A stretch of 64,000 nt of DNA, taken from positions 248,001 through 312,000 of the forward strand of contig NZ_SNYW01000006.1 of assembly GCF_004363235.1 (NCBI RefSeq), read 5' to 3'. The stretch is from Dongia mobilis (GTDB lineage Bacteria > Pseudomonadota > Alphaproteobacteria > Dongiales > Dongiaceae). The translations under genes were made by a program, and so were the position numbers. Below the pieces are notes generated by a model. It made no database searches, was not told the DNA's origin, and saw only the letters and a program-made list of their open reading frames with translations. Shown here piece after piece: positions 9,429 through 18,118 of the stretch; the first letter of the stretch is position 1, and each line of letters begins with the position of its first letter.

Positions 9429-9456
9429 CACCCGGTCGCGGCGACGCGGCCGGGTG
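9429..9456. terminator. Hairpin between converging genes
   Basis: CACCCGGTCGCG (9429-9440) pairs with CGCGGCCGGGTG (9445-9456) around a GCGA loop, with one G-U pair. It lies between the stop of the BMP binding protein and the stop of the hybrid kinase, so it may serve both. There is no proper T tract, so it may act with Rho or only protect the 3' ends. Confidence 0.6.
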
Positions 9457-9460
9457 TTGC

Positions 9461-11449
9461 CTATATGCGGGTGAGGAGATCGGCAAGAGCCGATTGCTGC
9501 TCGGCACTGGCGTCGGTGCGACCCTGCGGCGCCGAGCTGCCCGGGAGTGTGGCCACATCGCCGCCGCAGCATCGCCTGAGCGCCAGCGAAAGCTTCTCCG
9601 GTTCGATCGGCTTCGAGACATAGTCGTTCATGCCGGCGGCTAGATAGCGCTCGCGATCGCCGGTCATAGCATTGGCCGTGAGCGCGATGATCGGCAGGTC
9701 AGCATAGGTGCCGCCCAGGCTGCGGATCTGGCGCGTCGCCATGATGCCGTCCATTTTCGGCATCTGCACGTCCATCAGCACGGCGTCGAAGCGGCTGTGC
9801 TGGACGGCCGCCACCGCCTCGTTGCCGTCGGCCGCCAGCGCGGTAGTGTGACCGGCCGCCTCCAGCAGGGCGCAGATGACCTTCTGGTTGATCACGTTGT
9901 CCTCTGCGACAAGGAGGGAGAGCTTGCGCGTGCCGACCTGCCGCAACAGGCTGCGATCAGCCATGTCGAGTTCGTCGCGGCTTGCCACCAGCTCGTCGGC
10001 CACCTGAAGCTCAAGCCGCATCCAGAAGGTCGACCCCTTGCCGGGTTCAGATTGCACGCCGACCTCGCCGCCCATCAATTGCGTCAGCTCGCGGCAGATG
10101 GCGAGGCCCAGCCCGGTGCCGCCATAGCGGCGCGTCATCGAGGCATCGGCCTGGGAGAATTTCTGGAACAGGCGCGGCTGCACCTCCGGGGCGATGCCGA
10201 TGCCGGAATCCAGCACCGCAAAAGTCACCGCGTGGCGGCCACCCGCAAGCGGTGTCGCCGCGACCTTCAGCCGGATCCCGCCCTGATGGGTGAACTTCAC
10301 GGCATTGCCGAGGAAATTGGCCAGTACCTGGCCGATGCGCGAGGAATCGCCGATCAGGACCGGCGGCACCTGCCGGTCGATCTCGAAATCCAGGCTTAGC
10401 TTCTTAGAGAGGGCGGAGGGCCGCCACAGGGCGACTAGGTCGGCGATGAGATCGTGCATCGAGAACGGCGCCAGATTGAGGTCGAGGCGACCGGCCTCGA
10501 TCTTGGAGATGTCGAGAATGTCGTCGAGCAGCGACAGCAGTCCCTTGGCGGAGCTTTCCAGCGTGCTGAGCTTGTCGTGCTGATCCGGCGTCAGCGGCGA
10601 GTTCTTGAGCAGGTGCACCATGCCGATGACGCCGTTCATCGGCGTCCGGATCTCGTGGCTCATCGAAGCGAGGAAGTCGGACTTGGTGCGATTGGCCTTG
10701 TCGGCGGCGTCGCGTGCGCGCAGCAGAAGTTCATTGGCCTCGGCAAGTTCCCGGCTGCGGCGCTGCAGGTTCTCCTCGGCAATGCGGCGCTCGACCGCGT
10801 TGTCGCGGAAAACCTCGAGCGCCCGCGCCATGCGGCCGATCTCGTCGCTGCGCTCGGTATAGGGCACGTTGCTGTCCAACTCGCCCGTGGAGAAACGCTG
10901 CATCAGCAACGTCATGCGATCGAGCGGCCTGGTCGCCAGGTGGAGCGCCAGCAGGGTGAGGCCGAGCAGCGCCGCGGCGATGGCGCCATTGGTCGTAATC
11001 AGGGTGCGCAGGTGCTGCGCCTGCGCCGCTGCCAAGGGGGTCAGCGACAGAGCCACCGTAATCTCGCCGATGGCACGGCCGTCGATCAGGATGTCGGCGC
11101 TGCTGGTGAGACGTCCCGGGTCCTCGCCGTCTTCGGGCGCGGCGCTCACCGTCACGAACATTTGCCCGTCGGTCTCGCGGATCGTCGCCTCGGCAAAGCC
11201 GTTGATGACGCGCATCGCCTGAAGCTGCGCCTCGGCCGCGTCGCGGTCGTATTCCCAGACGGAATTGGCGACAGCACCGGCATAGAGCAGGGCAAGGTTA
11301 TCCGCCGTCGCCTGGAAGTCGCGGGACAATTGCCCCTCGAAGCGCCGTTCCTCGATCAGGACATAGATTGCCTGAATCGCAAGAATGGCGACCGCGAGAG
11401 CCATCACCACGCGGGCCTTCAGGCCAATTCCTTTCCAGCGCTGCTGCAT
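9461..11449 (-). CDS. Hybrid sensor histidine kinase / response regulator
   Basis: A 662-residue membrane kinase. Order: membrane segment about 14-32, periplasmic domain of about 110 residues, second segment about 148-172, HAMP about 173-226, coiled coil to about 255, HisKA with phospho-acceptor His265 in FLASMSHEIRTPMNG, HATPase with N box NFLGNAVKFTHQG and G boxes DSGIGIAP and GGTGLGLAI, then a receiver domain with Asp560 in DAVLMDVQMPKMDG. No Hpt or output gene is next door, so the phosphorelay partner is elsewhere. Divergent from the carbonic anhydrase gene across 161 bp. Confidence 0.95.
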   Translation of the reverse strand: MQQRWKGIGLKARVVMALAVAILAIQAIYVLIEERRFEGQLSRDFQATADNLALLYAGAVANSVWEYDRDAAEAQLQAMRVINGFAEATIRETDGQMFVTVSAAPEDGEDPGRLTSSADILIDGRAIGEITVALSLTPLAAAQAQHLRTLITTNGAIAAALLGLTLLALHLATRPLDRMTLLMQRFSTGELDSNVPYTERSDEIGRMARALEVFRDNAVERRIAEENLQRRSRELAEANELLLRARDAADKANRTKSDFLASMSHEIRTPMNGVIGMVHLLKNSPLTPDQHDKLSTLESSAKGLLSLLDDILDISKIEAGRLDLNLAPFSMHDLIADLVALWRPSALSKKLSLDFEIDRQVPPVLIGDSSRIGQVLANFLGNAVKFTHQGGIRLKVAATPLAGGRHAVTFAVLDSGIGIAPEVQPRLFQKFSQADASMTRRYGGTGLGLAICRELTQLMGGEVGVQSEPGKGSTFWMRLELQVADELVASRDELDMADRSLLRQVGTRKLSLLVAEDNVINQKVICALLEAAGHTTALAADGNEAVAAVQHSRFDAVLMDVQMPKMDGIMATRQIRSLGGTYADLPIIALTANAMTGDRERYLAAGMNDYVSKPIEPEKLSLALRRCCGGDVATLPGSSAPQGRTDASAEQQSALADLLTRI

Positions 11450-11610
11450 GGCGGCAGCTTGGCCCAGATGCGGTTAACAGAGTGTGTATGACGCAAGATT
11501 ATGGCTGATTTCCGCGGGGATAGTCGCGCGGCGCGCCGGCAATGGCGCAATCCGACCTTGGGCCGAATCGAAAGCCTTGGCTAGGCTACCGGGAGAACAA
11601 GGGGGGCGCC

Positions 11611-12369
11611 ATGCCGGGCCGAACGTTTCCTCGGGGCGGGGTCTTGCAGTCGTCGGCCGCTGCCATGGCAATCTTTGCGGCTGTCCTGGTCGGGTTTTAC
11701 GATCTTCCCGGGCGTGCCGCCCTGGCTGAGGATCATTCCGGCGTTCCGGCGACCGCGGCAACTTGTCGCGGCGAGCGGCAATCGCCGATCGACCTTGGCG
11801 GCGCTCTGCCAGCGCGCGGTGCCGCACTGGCCCTGGATTACACCCCCTTCGACGGCGAACTCCACCATCGCGGCCATACCCTGGAAGTGATGCCGCGGGC
11901 CGGATCCGCCGGCGGCACCCTGGTGCTCGGAAACGATCGCTACAATTTCGTCCAGTTCCATTTCCACCATCCGAGCGAACACGCCCTGGCCGGCAAGCGC
12001 TGGCCGATGGAGATGCATATCGTGCACCGCGCTGCCGATGGCAGGCTGGTGGTTCTCGGCATCATGTTGCGGCCGGGCCGCGAAAATGGCGGGATCGCCG
12101 CTCTGCTCAAGGCTATGCCGCATTCTGGCGGGGCACTGTCATTGCCGCCGATGGAACTCGGCCAGTTCATGCCGGCTGGCAGGGCACATTTCAGCTATGA
12201 GGGGTCGCTCACCACGCCGCCCTGCAGCGAGATCGTGCAGTGGATCGTGTTTCGCGACCCGATTGAGGCTGCCCCCGGGCAGATCACGGCGCTGGCGCGA
12301 GCCTTTCCGATGAATGCGCGACCGCTGCAGCCGAGCCATGGCCGCCCGGTCGGTCTCGATCTCTTCTGA
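11611..12369 (+). CDS. Alpha-class carbonic anhydrase, exported
   Basis: A 252-residue protein with an N-terminal signal (hydrophobic core about residues 17-29; cleavage probably after GRAALA). Alpha-CA motifs are intact: ERQSPIDL near the mature start, zinc ligands in FVQFHFHHPSEH and MEMHIVH, and the C-terminal SLTTPPCSEIVQW. It should interconvert CO2 and bicarbonate in the periplasm. Start at ATG 11611 behind GGGGGG; the frame opens at 11542 but lacks a ribosome site. Followed 13 bp later by a lipoprotein gene, probably co-transcribed. Confidence 0.93.
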   Translation: MPGRTFPRGGVLQSSAAAMAIFAAVLVGFYDLPGRAALAEDHSGVPATAATCRGERQSPIDLGGALPARGAALALDYTPFDGELHHRGHTLEVMPRAGSAGGTLVLGNDRYNFVQFHFHHPSEHALAGKRWPMEMHIVHRAADGRLVVLGIMLRPGRENGGIAALLKAMPHSGGALSLPPMELGQFMPAGRAHFSYEGSLTTPPCSEIVQWIVFRDPIEAAPGQITALARAFPMNARPLQPSHGRPVGLDLF

Positions 12370-12382
12370 TTGGGAGGTGACG

Positions 12383-13498
12383 ATGACCACTTCATTCTCC
12401 GCCACATCCCTTGCACTTGTCTGCCTTGCCGCCGGACTGGCGCTGGCGGGCTGCCAGAAGCGGACTGAGAGCGGCGGTATAGCCGATCTCACGCCCCCCG
12501 ATCCGGAGCCGCCGGCGACAGCAAGTTCGGCGTCGGATAGCGCGGTCGCTACGGCGGCGGAGTCTGCAGCGATCCCGCCGGAATTCGCCGGCCGCTGGTT
12601 TGTCAGCGCGGTCTTTCCGGTGCTGGCGCGCCAAGCCAGCATTGCCGATCCGCATCTCGGCACGACCCTGGTGATCGGCGCGGCGGAAGCCAGCGACGTT
12701 AACGGGCAACGCTGTCTGGCGCCGCAGATGCAGATCGCCCGCGGCACCGCCAATCTGCGGCTTGGGCCGGTCTCGCTGGCCGGTCTGGAGCGCCTCGGCA
12801 TCGAATGCAGGGGGCGGCCGTTCGCTTCCTACCTGCTGCTGCCGGGCGCAGTCCTGGATGCGAGCTATCAGGCGGCAGCGGCAGAAGCGCCCTTTGCCCT
12901 CGTCGCCGAGCGCCCCGAGGCCCAATACCTGCTGGAGCGGGCGGAACATGTGCTGTTGCGTGCCGCCACCTTGCCGGCAGCGCTGGCCATCGAGAGCGGA
13001 ACGGCAACGGTGCTGCCCGCTTCCACCCCGACAGCGCCGGCACCGCCGCCAGGAGCCCCTCAGATACCAGTTCCGACGATGCCAGCCCCGGTCGCGGAAA
13101 AGCAGCCAGTCGCGCCAGAGGCCGACGCTGCAGTTCGCCTGGCTCCGGCCGCGCCGCTGGCGCTTACCCCTGCTCTGCCCGAGCCGGTTCCGGAAACCGG
13201 CGCCACGCCGGCGGCGGCCTCGCCGGCAACTGCAATTGCCGGCAGCAGCCTGCCGGCGGCCGGCAGCGCCATTCATCTTGCGAGCTACAAGGGGCTGAGC
13301 GCCGCCAAGCGCGGCTGGAAGATCCTGCTGGGCGATTTTGATGCGCTCGATCCGCTGTCGCCGCTCTATGTGACGGTTGATGTTCCGGGCAAGGGGGAAA
13401 TGGTGCGCCTCTATGCGACGGCAAAGGACAGCGCCGATCTCGGCAGGGCCTGCCAGGCACTGCAGGCCAAGGGCGCCTATTGCGCGGTCAGCCGCTAG
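12383..13498 (+). CDS. Lipoprotein with C-terminal SPOR-like domain
   Basis: A 371-residue protein. Lipobox LALAGC places the lipidated Cys at about residue 23. A folded region of about 150 residues with several Cys follows (WFVSAVFPVLARQASIADPH onward; I do not recognise it), then a Pro/Ala-rich linker (about 210-290), then a C-terminal segment IHLASYKGLSAAKRGWKILL to GAYCAVSR with the pattern of SPOR peptidoglycan-binding domains. Start ATG 12383 behind GGGAGG. It probably sits on the outer-membrane inner face and touches denuded glycan. The 3' end overlaps the convergent coiled-coil gene by 11 bp. Confidence 0.75.
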   Translation: MTTSFSATSLALVCLAAGLALAGCQKRTESGGIADLTPPDPEPPATASSASDSAVATAAESAAIPPEFAGRWFVSAVFPVLARQASIADPHLGTTLVIGAAEASDVNGQRCLAPQMQIARGTANLRLGPVSLAGLERLGIECRGRPFASYLLLPGAVLDASYQAAAAEAPFALVAERPEAQYLLERAEHVLLRAATLPAALAIESGTATVLPASTPTAPAPPPGAPQIPVPTMPAPVAEKQPVAPEADAAVRLAPAAPLALTPALPEPVPETGATPAAASPATAIAGSSLPAAGSAIHLASYKGLSAAKRGWKILLGDFDALDPLSPLYVTVDVPGKGEMVRLYATAKDSADLGRACQALQAKGAYCAVSR

Positions 13499-14267
13499 TC
13501 CCCGGTTCCCGCGCGCTGCCGGCCGGCTCAGGTTCAGGCTCAGGCTCAGGCTCAGGCACTTCGGCCGTGGCATCGTAAAGGGCGATCTCGCTGAGATCCT
13601 CCATGTCGTTGCCGCCCGCATTTCCGGCTACATCTTCGGCCACATTCCCACCCACGTCCCCGGGTGGAATTTCCGCCGCATCGCCGGTGGTATCAGCACG
13701 GTCTGCGGAATCCGGCACCATCGGTTCCGCTTCTGATTCCGGCAACAACTCGATTTCCGTCGCCTCGAAATCCTCTACCAGCGCGTCGGCCATCTCGACC
13801 GCGGCAGTCGGCATGGCCGTTTCAGCCGCTGCCTCTGCCATGTCCGCGGCCTCCGCCGCCACGGCGGAATGCGGCGCGGCGGTGGCTGCGACAAGTCCGG
13901 CCACGTCTTCTTCCAGCTTCTGCATCACGGCGCCGAGCGGCGATTTCTGTCGCCCCTCGATCACCTCGAGGAGGGTCATCACCATCTGCTTGAGTTCGCC
14001 ATTCTCGCGGGCGAGGCGCTCGGCGCGGGCAGCTTCGCCGACCGCCTGTTCCGCCCGGGCCAGCGCGCGTTCGAGATCGGCGCCAAGTTCGGCGATGCGC
14101 GCCTCGGCCCGGGTCAGTTCGGCGCCTTGGCGCGCCAGCGACCCCTCGACGATCCGGACCAGATCATCGAGGCGCAATTCGACCTTGCGCGCAAAGGCGG
14201 CGTCACTGCTCAATCGCTCGCGCGCCGCTGCGACCCGCGCCCGGAGATCCTCGATCTCGTCCGTCAT
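13488..14267 (-). CDS. Coiled-coil protein with acidic tail
   Basis: A 259-residue soluble protein not matched to a named family. Residues 1-105 form a heptad-rich helix (IEDLRARVAAARERLSSDAA, then RLDDLVRIVEGSLARQGAEL). A short conserved-looking block KSPLGAVMQKLEEDVAGLVA follows. The rest is low-complexity, acidic and Ala-rich, ending in a Pro-Glu dipeptide run encoded by five tandem hexamers (13525-13554). It overlaps the SPOR lipoprotein gene tail to tail by 11 bp. Function unknown. Confidence 0.7.
   Translation of the reverse strand: MTDEIEDLRARVAAARERLSSDAAFARKVELRLDDLVRIVEGSLARQGAELTRAEARIAELGADLERALARAEQAVGEAARAERLARENGELKQMVMTLLEVIEGRQKSPLGAVMQKLEEDVAGLVAATAAPHSAVAAEAADMAEAAAETAMPTAAVEMADALVEDFEATEIELLPESEAEPMVPDSADRADTTGDAAEIPPGDVGGNVAEDVAGNAGGNDMEDLSEIALYDATAEVPEPEPEPEPEPAGSAREPGTSG
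13525..13554 (+). repeat. Hexanucleotide repeat, five units
   Basis: Five GGCTCA units (second is GGTTCA) inside the 3' part of the coiled-coil gene. On the coding strand they encode the Pro-Glu run. Units are in frame, so copy-number change would only alter tail length. Confidence 0.85.
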
Positions 14268-14287
14268 GCCGCCATCTCCGCACCGAA

Positions 14288-14322
14288 AGCAAAAGGCCCG
14301 CGACGATGATCCGCCGCGGGCC
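14288..14322 (-). terminator. Intrinsic terminator after the M15-like peptidase gene
   Basis: Read on the minus strand: GGCCCGCG (14322-14315), 12-nt loop, CGCGGGCC (14302-14295), then TTTTGCTTT. Perfect 8-bp GC stem plus T-rich tail. It lies between the peptidase stop (14381) and the start of the coiled-coil gene (14267), so these two minus-strand genes are separate units. Confidence 0.8.
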
Positions 14323-14380
14323 GCATTCTGTCGAGTGAAATAGGGGGGCGATTCACCCCGCCGTCAATCCCGGTGAGTCA

Positions 14381-14947
14381 TCAGCCCCATTGGCGGACGC
14401 GGCCGGTATCAACATGCACGAATTCCGATTTCGGATAAAAACCGACGCCGCCCCGCTGCAGGGCGATCGCCTCGGCGCGCAGCGTCTTCAGCTTGACGTC
14501 GCGCAGTCGGATGTCGATCGCCTTGCCCTGCATGTGCAGGCTCTTCTTTGCAACACCGCCGCTGGCCGCGGCTAGCGTCGCATTGCTTTTCGGACTGCGA
14601 TAGCCGGAGATGATCTCGAAAGGCTTGCCGCTTTCGAGCTTGCGATGCAGGTCGACCAGAAGATCAAGCAACGGCAGGTCCATCGGGTGTACCTCGCCGG
14701 TGCGATGGTCGCGCAGGATCTGGTTGATGTCGCGGATGGCGCCCTTGTCATAGGTGCCGTCGCGCCAGTAGGTCGCCTTCAGAATTTCGGTGGTGTGGGT
14801 GTTGAAGAAACCGAGGGCCCTGGTGTTGATCCCACCGGCTGAGGCCATGACGGCCCGGGGCATGAAGGTAAGGGCGGCAGCGCCGACAAGGCCCAGGCCC
14901 AGAAAGGCGCGGCGGCTCGGCAAATTCGTTTCAAGACGTCGAGACAT
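14381..14947 (-). CDS. DUF882 / YcbK-type M15-like peptidase, Tat-exported
   Basis: A 188-residue protein. N-terminus carries a twin-arginine signal (PSRRAFLGLGLVGAAALTF, then AVMASA). The mature domain matches DUF882/MepK-like endopeptidases: EIISGYRSPKSN, the zinc-site SLHMQGKAIDIRL (His and Asp) and FVHVDTGRVRQWG at the C-terminus. Family members cut peptidoglycan cross-links. Start ATG 14947 behind GGGAGATTGGAAG. The frame stays open 98 codons upstream (to 15241), but that stretch is not protein-like and would bury the Tat signal. Confidence 0.9.
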   Translation of the reverse strand: MSRRLETNLPSRRAFLGLGLVGAAALTFMPRAVMASAGGINTRALGFFNTHTTEILKATYWRDGTYDKGAIRDINQILRDHRTGEVHPMDLPLLDLLVDLHRKLESGKPFEIISGYRSPKSNATLAAASGGVAKKSLHMQGKAIDIRLRDVKLKTLRAEAIALQRGGVGFYPKSEFVHVDTGRVRQWG

Positions 14948-15279
14948 TATTCTTCCAATCTCCCTAGGCGCCCGGGAACTCACCCGGCGGCCGATCGTTT
15001 TGCTTTGCCTCTCGCCCGCCCGCGGAAAATCCGGCGGCCGATCGGCTTGCGTTGCTAGGCAAGACTGGCGCGGGTCATCCCCATCTCCACGCCAATAGAA
15101 ACCCCCGGTCTCCGGCCGGGATTCAAGATCAATCGGTTGACGAAACCCCTGTTTGGCTGCCGCCACTTGGGCAGCCCTGCAGCAAAGTTGCCACAGGGTT
15201 ACCGCAAATGCAAAGCGAAATTTTTGAGGATTGTTAAGCAACCCCCTGGATTCGCACGGAAATTAGGGAATTTTTAAGA
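14948..15279. other. Intergenic, 332 bp
   Basis: Leader of the M15-like peptidase gene and 3' flank of the gamma-glutamyltransferase gene, both on the minus strand. The segment 15205-15285 is AT-rich (runs GAAATTTTTGAGGATTG and AATTTTTAAG), consistent with a promoter and a weak terminator, but I cannot fix either. The rest is GC-rich and featureless. Confidence 0.5.
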
Positions 15280-16875
15280 TCAGTAACCGAGGGCGCAGCC
15301 ATCCTTGCGCGGGTCGGACCCTGCAATCAGCACCCCGCGCTGCCAATCGATCCGGATTGCCTGGCCGCCGCCCAGGGGGTCGCCGGCTGGTTCCACCCGG
15401 TGGCCGCGGGCGCGCAACGCCTCGATCGTTTTCTGCGGGATGCCGCGTTCGACCGAGATGACGCCGTCCTCATAGAAGGCGCGGGGAAGATCCATCGCCT
15501 CCTGCGGGTCGAGGCCGCATTCCAGCATCGCGGTGAGGGCATGGACCTGCCCGACCGGCTGGTAGTCGCCGCCCATGACGCCGAACGGCATGATCGCGCG
15601 ATCGCCTTCGGTCACCATCGCCGGAATGATGGTATGCATCGAGCGCTTGCCGGGGCCGATGCAATTGGGATGCGCAGGGTCGAGCTGGAAGCAGGCCCCG
15701 CGATTCTGCAGCAGCACGCCGGATTTGGGTGCCATGATGCCGCTGCCGAAACCGTAATAGATCGAGTTGATGAACGAGACCGCGTTGCGGTCGCGGTCCA
15801 CCACGGTGAGATAGATCGTGTCCGGGTGTTTTGGGAAACTGCCGACGGCGCCAAGGTCGAGGGACCGGTCCATGCGGATGAGTCCGGCAAGGGCCGCGGC
15901 ATGGCTGTCCGAGAGCAGGCCGGCGACCGGCACCCGCGCAAAGGCCGGGTCGGCGATATGGGCATTGCGCTCGCGATAGGCGAGCTTCGCCGCCTCGAGC
16001 TGGAGGTGGAAACGGTCGGGCCCGAGCGGGTCGGCGCCTGATTTCTCCGGGCCCGCGGCCTTCAGGATGTTGAGCATCAGCAGCGCCGTCAGGCCCTGGC
16101 CGGGCGGCGGGCATTCCCACAAGCGGATGCCGCCATAGCTGGTCGAAATCGGCGTCACATAGTCGCCCCGGTGGCGGGCAAGATCGGCGGTGTCGACGAG
16201 CCCGCCCAGTGCCTGTATGGCGGTGGCGATGTCCTCGGCGACCCAGCCTTGATAGAAGCCGGCCGCACCCTTGGCCGCGATCTCCGTCAGCGTCCTGGCG
16301 AGCAACGGCAGGCGCACCACATCGCCGATCCGCGGCGCCTTGCCGGCGACGAGGTAGGATGCGGCGGCAGCGGGATTGCGCGCCAGCTTCTCCGCATCCT
16401 GTTCCCAGTCATGGGCCACGCGCGGTGCCACCGGGAAGCCATGCTCGGCATAATGGATGGCCGGCCGCAGCAACTGGTCGATGCCGAAGCGCCCGTGATC
16501 CTGGGCCAGGCGGCACCATGCTTCGATGGCGCCGGGCACCGTAATCGCATGGACGGAATCCGGCGCGATCGCCGTGATCCCGCGTTCCTTGAACCAGCCC
16601 GCTTCCGCTTTCATCGCGGCGGCACCGTTGCCGTTATAGGCGATGATCTCGGCACTGCCGCCCTTCGACATCAGGACGAAGCAATCGCCGCCGATGCCGG
16701 TCATCGCGGGCTCGACCACGGCCAGCACGGCCGAGGCCGTGATGGCGGCATCAATGGCCGTGCCGCCGGCCTTCAGGCATTCGATTGCCGCCTGGCTGGC
16801 GAGCGGATGCGATGTCGCGGCGGCGCCGTCGCTCGCATAGATGGGCGAGCGGCCGGCCAGATGAAGGTCACGCAT
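15280..16875 (-). CDS. Gamma-glutamyltransferase family protein (cytosolic type)
   Basis: A 531-residue Ntn-hydrolase of the GGT family, near the usual length. N-terminal DGAAATSHPLASQAAIECLK and AVLAVVEPAMTGIGGDCF are family motifs. The self-cleaving nucleophile is probably Thr353 in HPDTIYLTVVDRDRNAVSFI, followed by SGIMAPKSGVLLQNRG. No signal peptide, so it is expected in the cytosol like YwrD-type members; transfer or hydrolysis of gamma-glutamyl compounds is inferred. It follows the FecR-domain gene by 36 bp on the same strand and may be co-transcribed. Confidence 0.92.
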   Translation of the reverse strand: MRDLHLAGRSPIYASDGAAATSHPLASQAAIECLKAGGTAIDAAITASAVLAVVEPAMTGIGGDCFVLMSKGGSAEIIAYNGNGAAAMKAEAGWFKERGITAIAPDSVHAITVPGAIEAWCRLAQDHGRFGIDQLLRPAIHYAEHGFPVAPRVAHDWEQDAEKLARNPAAAASYLVAGKAPRIGDVVRLPLLARTLTEIAAKGAAGFYQGWVAEDIATAIQALGGLVDTADLARHRGDYVTPISTSYGGIRLWECPPPGQGLTALLMLNILKAAGPEKSGADPLGPDRFHLQLEAAKLAYRERNAHIADPAFARVPVAGLLSDSHAAALAGLIRMDRSLDLGAVGSFPKHPDTIYLTVVDRDRNAVSFINSIYYGFGSGIMAPKSGVLLQNRGACFQLDPAHPNCIGPGKRSMHTIIPAMVTEGDRAIMPFGVMGGDYQPVGQVHALTAMLECGLDPQEAMDLPRAFYEDGVISVERGIPQKTIEALRARGHRVEPAGDPLGGGQAIRIDWQRGVLIAGSDPRKDGCALGY

Positions 16876-16911
16876 GATGGCTGGAATTCCTTGGCTGGCT
16901 ATCTGGTTGGT

Positions 16912-18117
16912 CTAGGGTACGACAGGGACGGTGCCGCTGCCGGTCGAAGGCGGCGCCGTACCCGGCCCGTCCTCGTCGTAGTTGAACGTGGTCTCGATGC
17001 CGCCGGTGCCGATCGTGTAGCTGAAATCGAACACATCGTTGGGAAGCGTCGGGTCCAGCACGAATCCCTTCTCGTTGAGCGAAAGTCCCTGCTGGAAGGG
17101 GTCGTGCAACAGCGGAATCGTGGTTTGAAAGCCGTTGTCCTGGTGGTCGACGAAAACGCTGCCGCTGAAGCTGCGACTGGCGAGGTCGAGGTTATAGGTG
17201 ACGAAATAGTCGCCGTCACCCGAGCCGCCGGAAAAGCCGATGGCGCCGCTTTGATACCTGAGGCGATGCAGCGGCAGATTGGTGGTCATTTCGAACAGGT
17301 CGTTGCCGTCGAGCTGATCGGCCCTCTCGAATTCGTGCTGGTTGACGGCGAGGGGGCGGCCCTCCTGCGCCGGCTGGCCCGACTGCTCGAGCAGGCCGCG
17401 CCCCTGTGGCACGAAGGCCGCGCGCTGCAGCGCGCCCGGGGCATCAATGCGCGGAAAGAGCGTGGCAAAACGTTCCTCGACCGCCTCCGTCAGGCGCGCG
17501 GGTGGCGAAATGTTGCCGTCGGCATCGATCTCGACATAGAAGCCGGCGCGTTTCAGCGTCGCTTCGCCCTTCGGCGTCCGGATGGTCGCGGTGCTCGGTT
17601 TCTTGCCGGCCGAATTCGCCTCGCCCGAGCCGGCCAGGGCGACGACGCAACTGGTGGCGCAGGCGCCGATCACGGTCGTGCCGCGGATGGTGAGGACGGC
17701 ATTCGGCAGGTTCAGCGTGGTGCCGTCCGGGTTCTGGCGGGCGACGCCGCCGGTCACCAGGCGAAAGGCGCCCTTGAGCAGGGTCGCGGCCAGCAGATCC
17801 TGGTTGGTATTGGCGGGATCGAACACGAATTCGTCGATTGTCAGCTCGGCATCCGGCCCCAGGGTGATGGCGGACTCATCCAGCAGCATGACCTGCAGGC
17901 GCGAGTCCGCGCCGGTGGCGAGATTGTCGCCCATGACAATGCCGTCGCCCGATCGGACGGCGACCGGTGTCACGATCTGCTTTGCCGGCGAGGTTAGCCC
18001 GACCGAGCCGCTGACCGCACCCGCGACCCCTGCCGGGGTGCCGATGTCGGCAAGGGCGGGACCGGCCAGGACCAGGGCCAGGGCTGAAACGGCGGTGCCG
18101 GAAATGTACCTGTTCAT
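16912..18117 (-). CDS. Secreted FecR-domain protein
   Basis: A 401-residue protein with a Sec signal (about residues 1-23, ending GPALA) and no lipobox or later membrane segment, so it is not a FecR anti-sigma factor. The FecR fold spans about 40-160: VAVRSGDGIVMGDNLATGAD, LQVMLLDESAITLGPDAELT, LKGAFRLVTGGVA and AVLTIRGTTVIGACATSC. After a linker, residues about 240-385 are Gly-rich and beta-like (GSGDGDYFVTYNLDLASRSF, then SGSVFVDHQDNGFQT), resembling the handle barrel of Slam-dependent surface proteins. ATG lies one base after the TGA of the outer-membrane gene, with GGGAG inside that gene: tightly coupled. Confidence 0.85.
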   Translation of the reverse strand: MNRYISGTAVSALALVLAGPALADIGTPAGVAGAVSGSVGLTSPAKQIVTPVAVRSGDGIVMGDNLATGADSRLQVMLLDESAITLGPDAELTIDEFVFDPANTNQDLLAATLLKGAFRLVTGGVARQNPDGTTLNLPNAVLTIRGTTVIGACATSCVVALAGSGEANSAGKKPSTATIRTPKGEATLKRAGFYVEIDADGNISPPARLTEAVEERFATLFPRIDAPGALQRAAFVPQGRGLLEQSGQPAQEGRPLAVNQHEFERADQLDGNDLFEMTTNLPLHRLRYQSGAIGFSGGSGDGDYFVTYNLDLASRSFSGSVFVDHQDNGFQTTIPLLHDPFQQGLSLNEKGFVLDPTLPNDVFDFSYTIGTGGIETTFNYDEDGPGTAPPSTGSGTVPVVP

Positions 18118-18118
18118 T

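Noticed and set aside
9407-9460. Riboswitch or small RNA after the BMP gene
   Set aside because: Only a simple hairpin between convergent stops; explained as a transcript-end structure.
14948-15241. 98-codon upstream extension of the M15-like peptidase
   Set aside because: A good ribosome site and Tat signal mark ATG 14947; the extension is not protein-like.
16171-17997. 608-codon plus-strand frame across the GGT and FecR genes
   Set aside because: Runs across two unrelated minus-strand genes and their gap; composition typical of a shadow frame.
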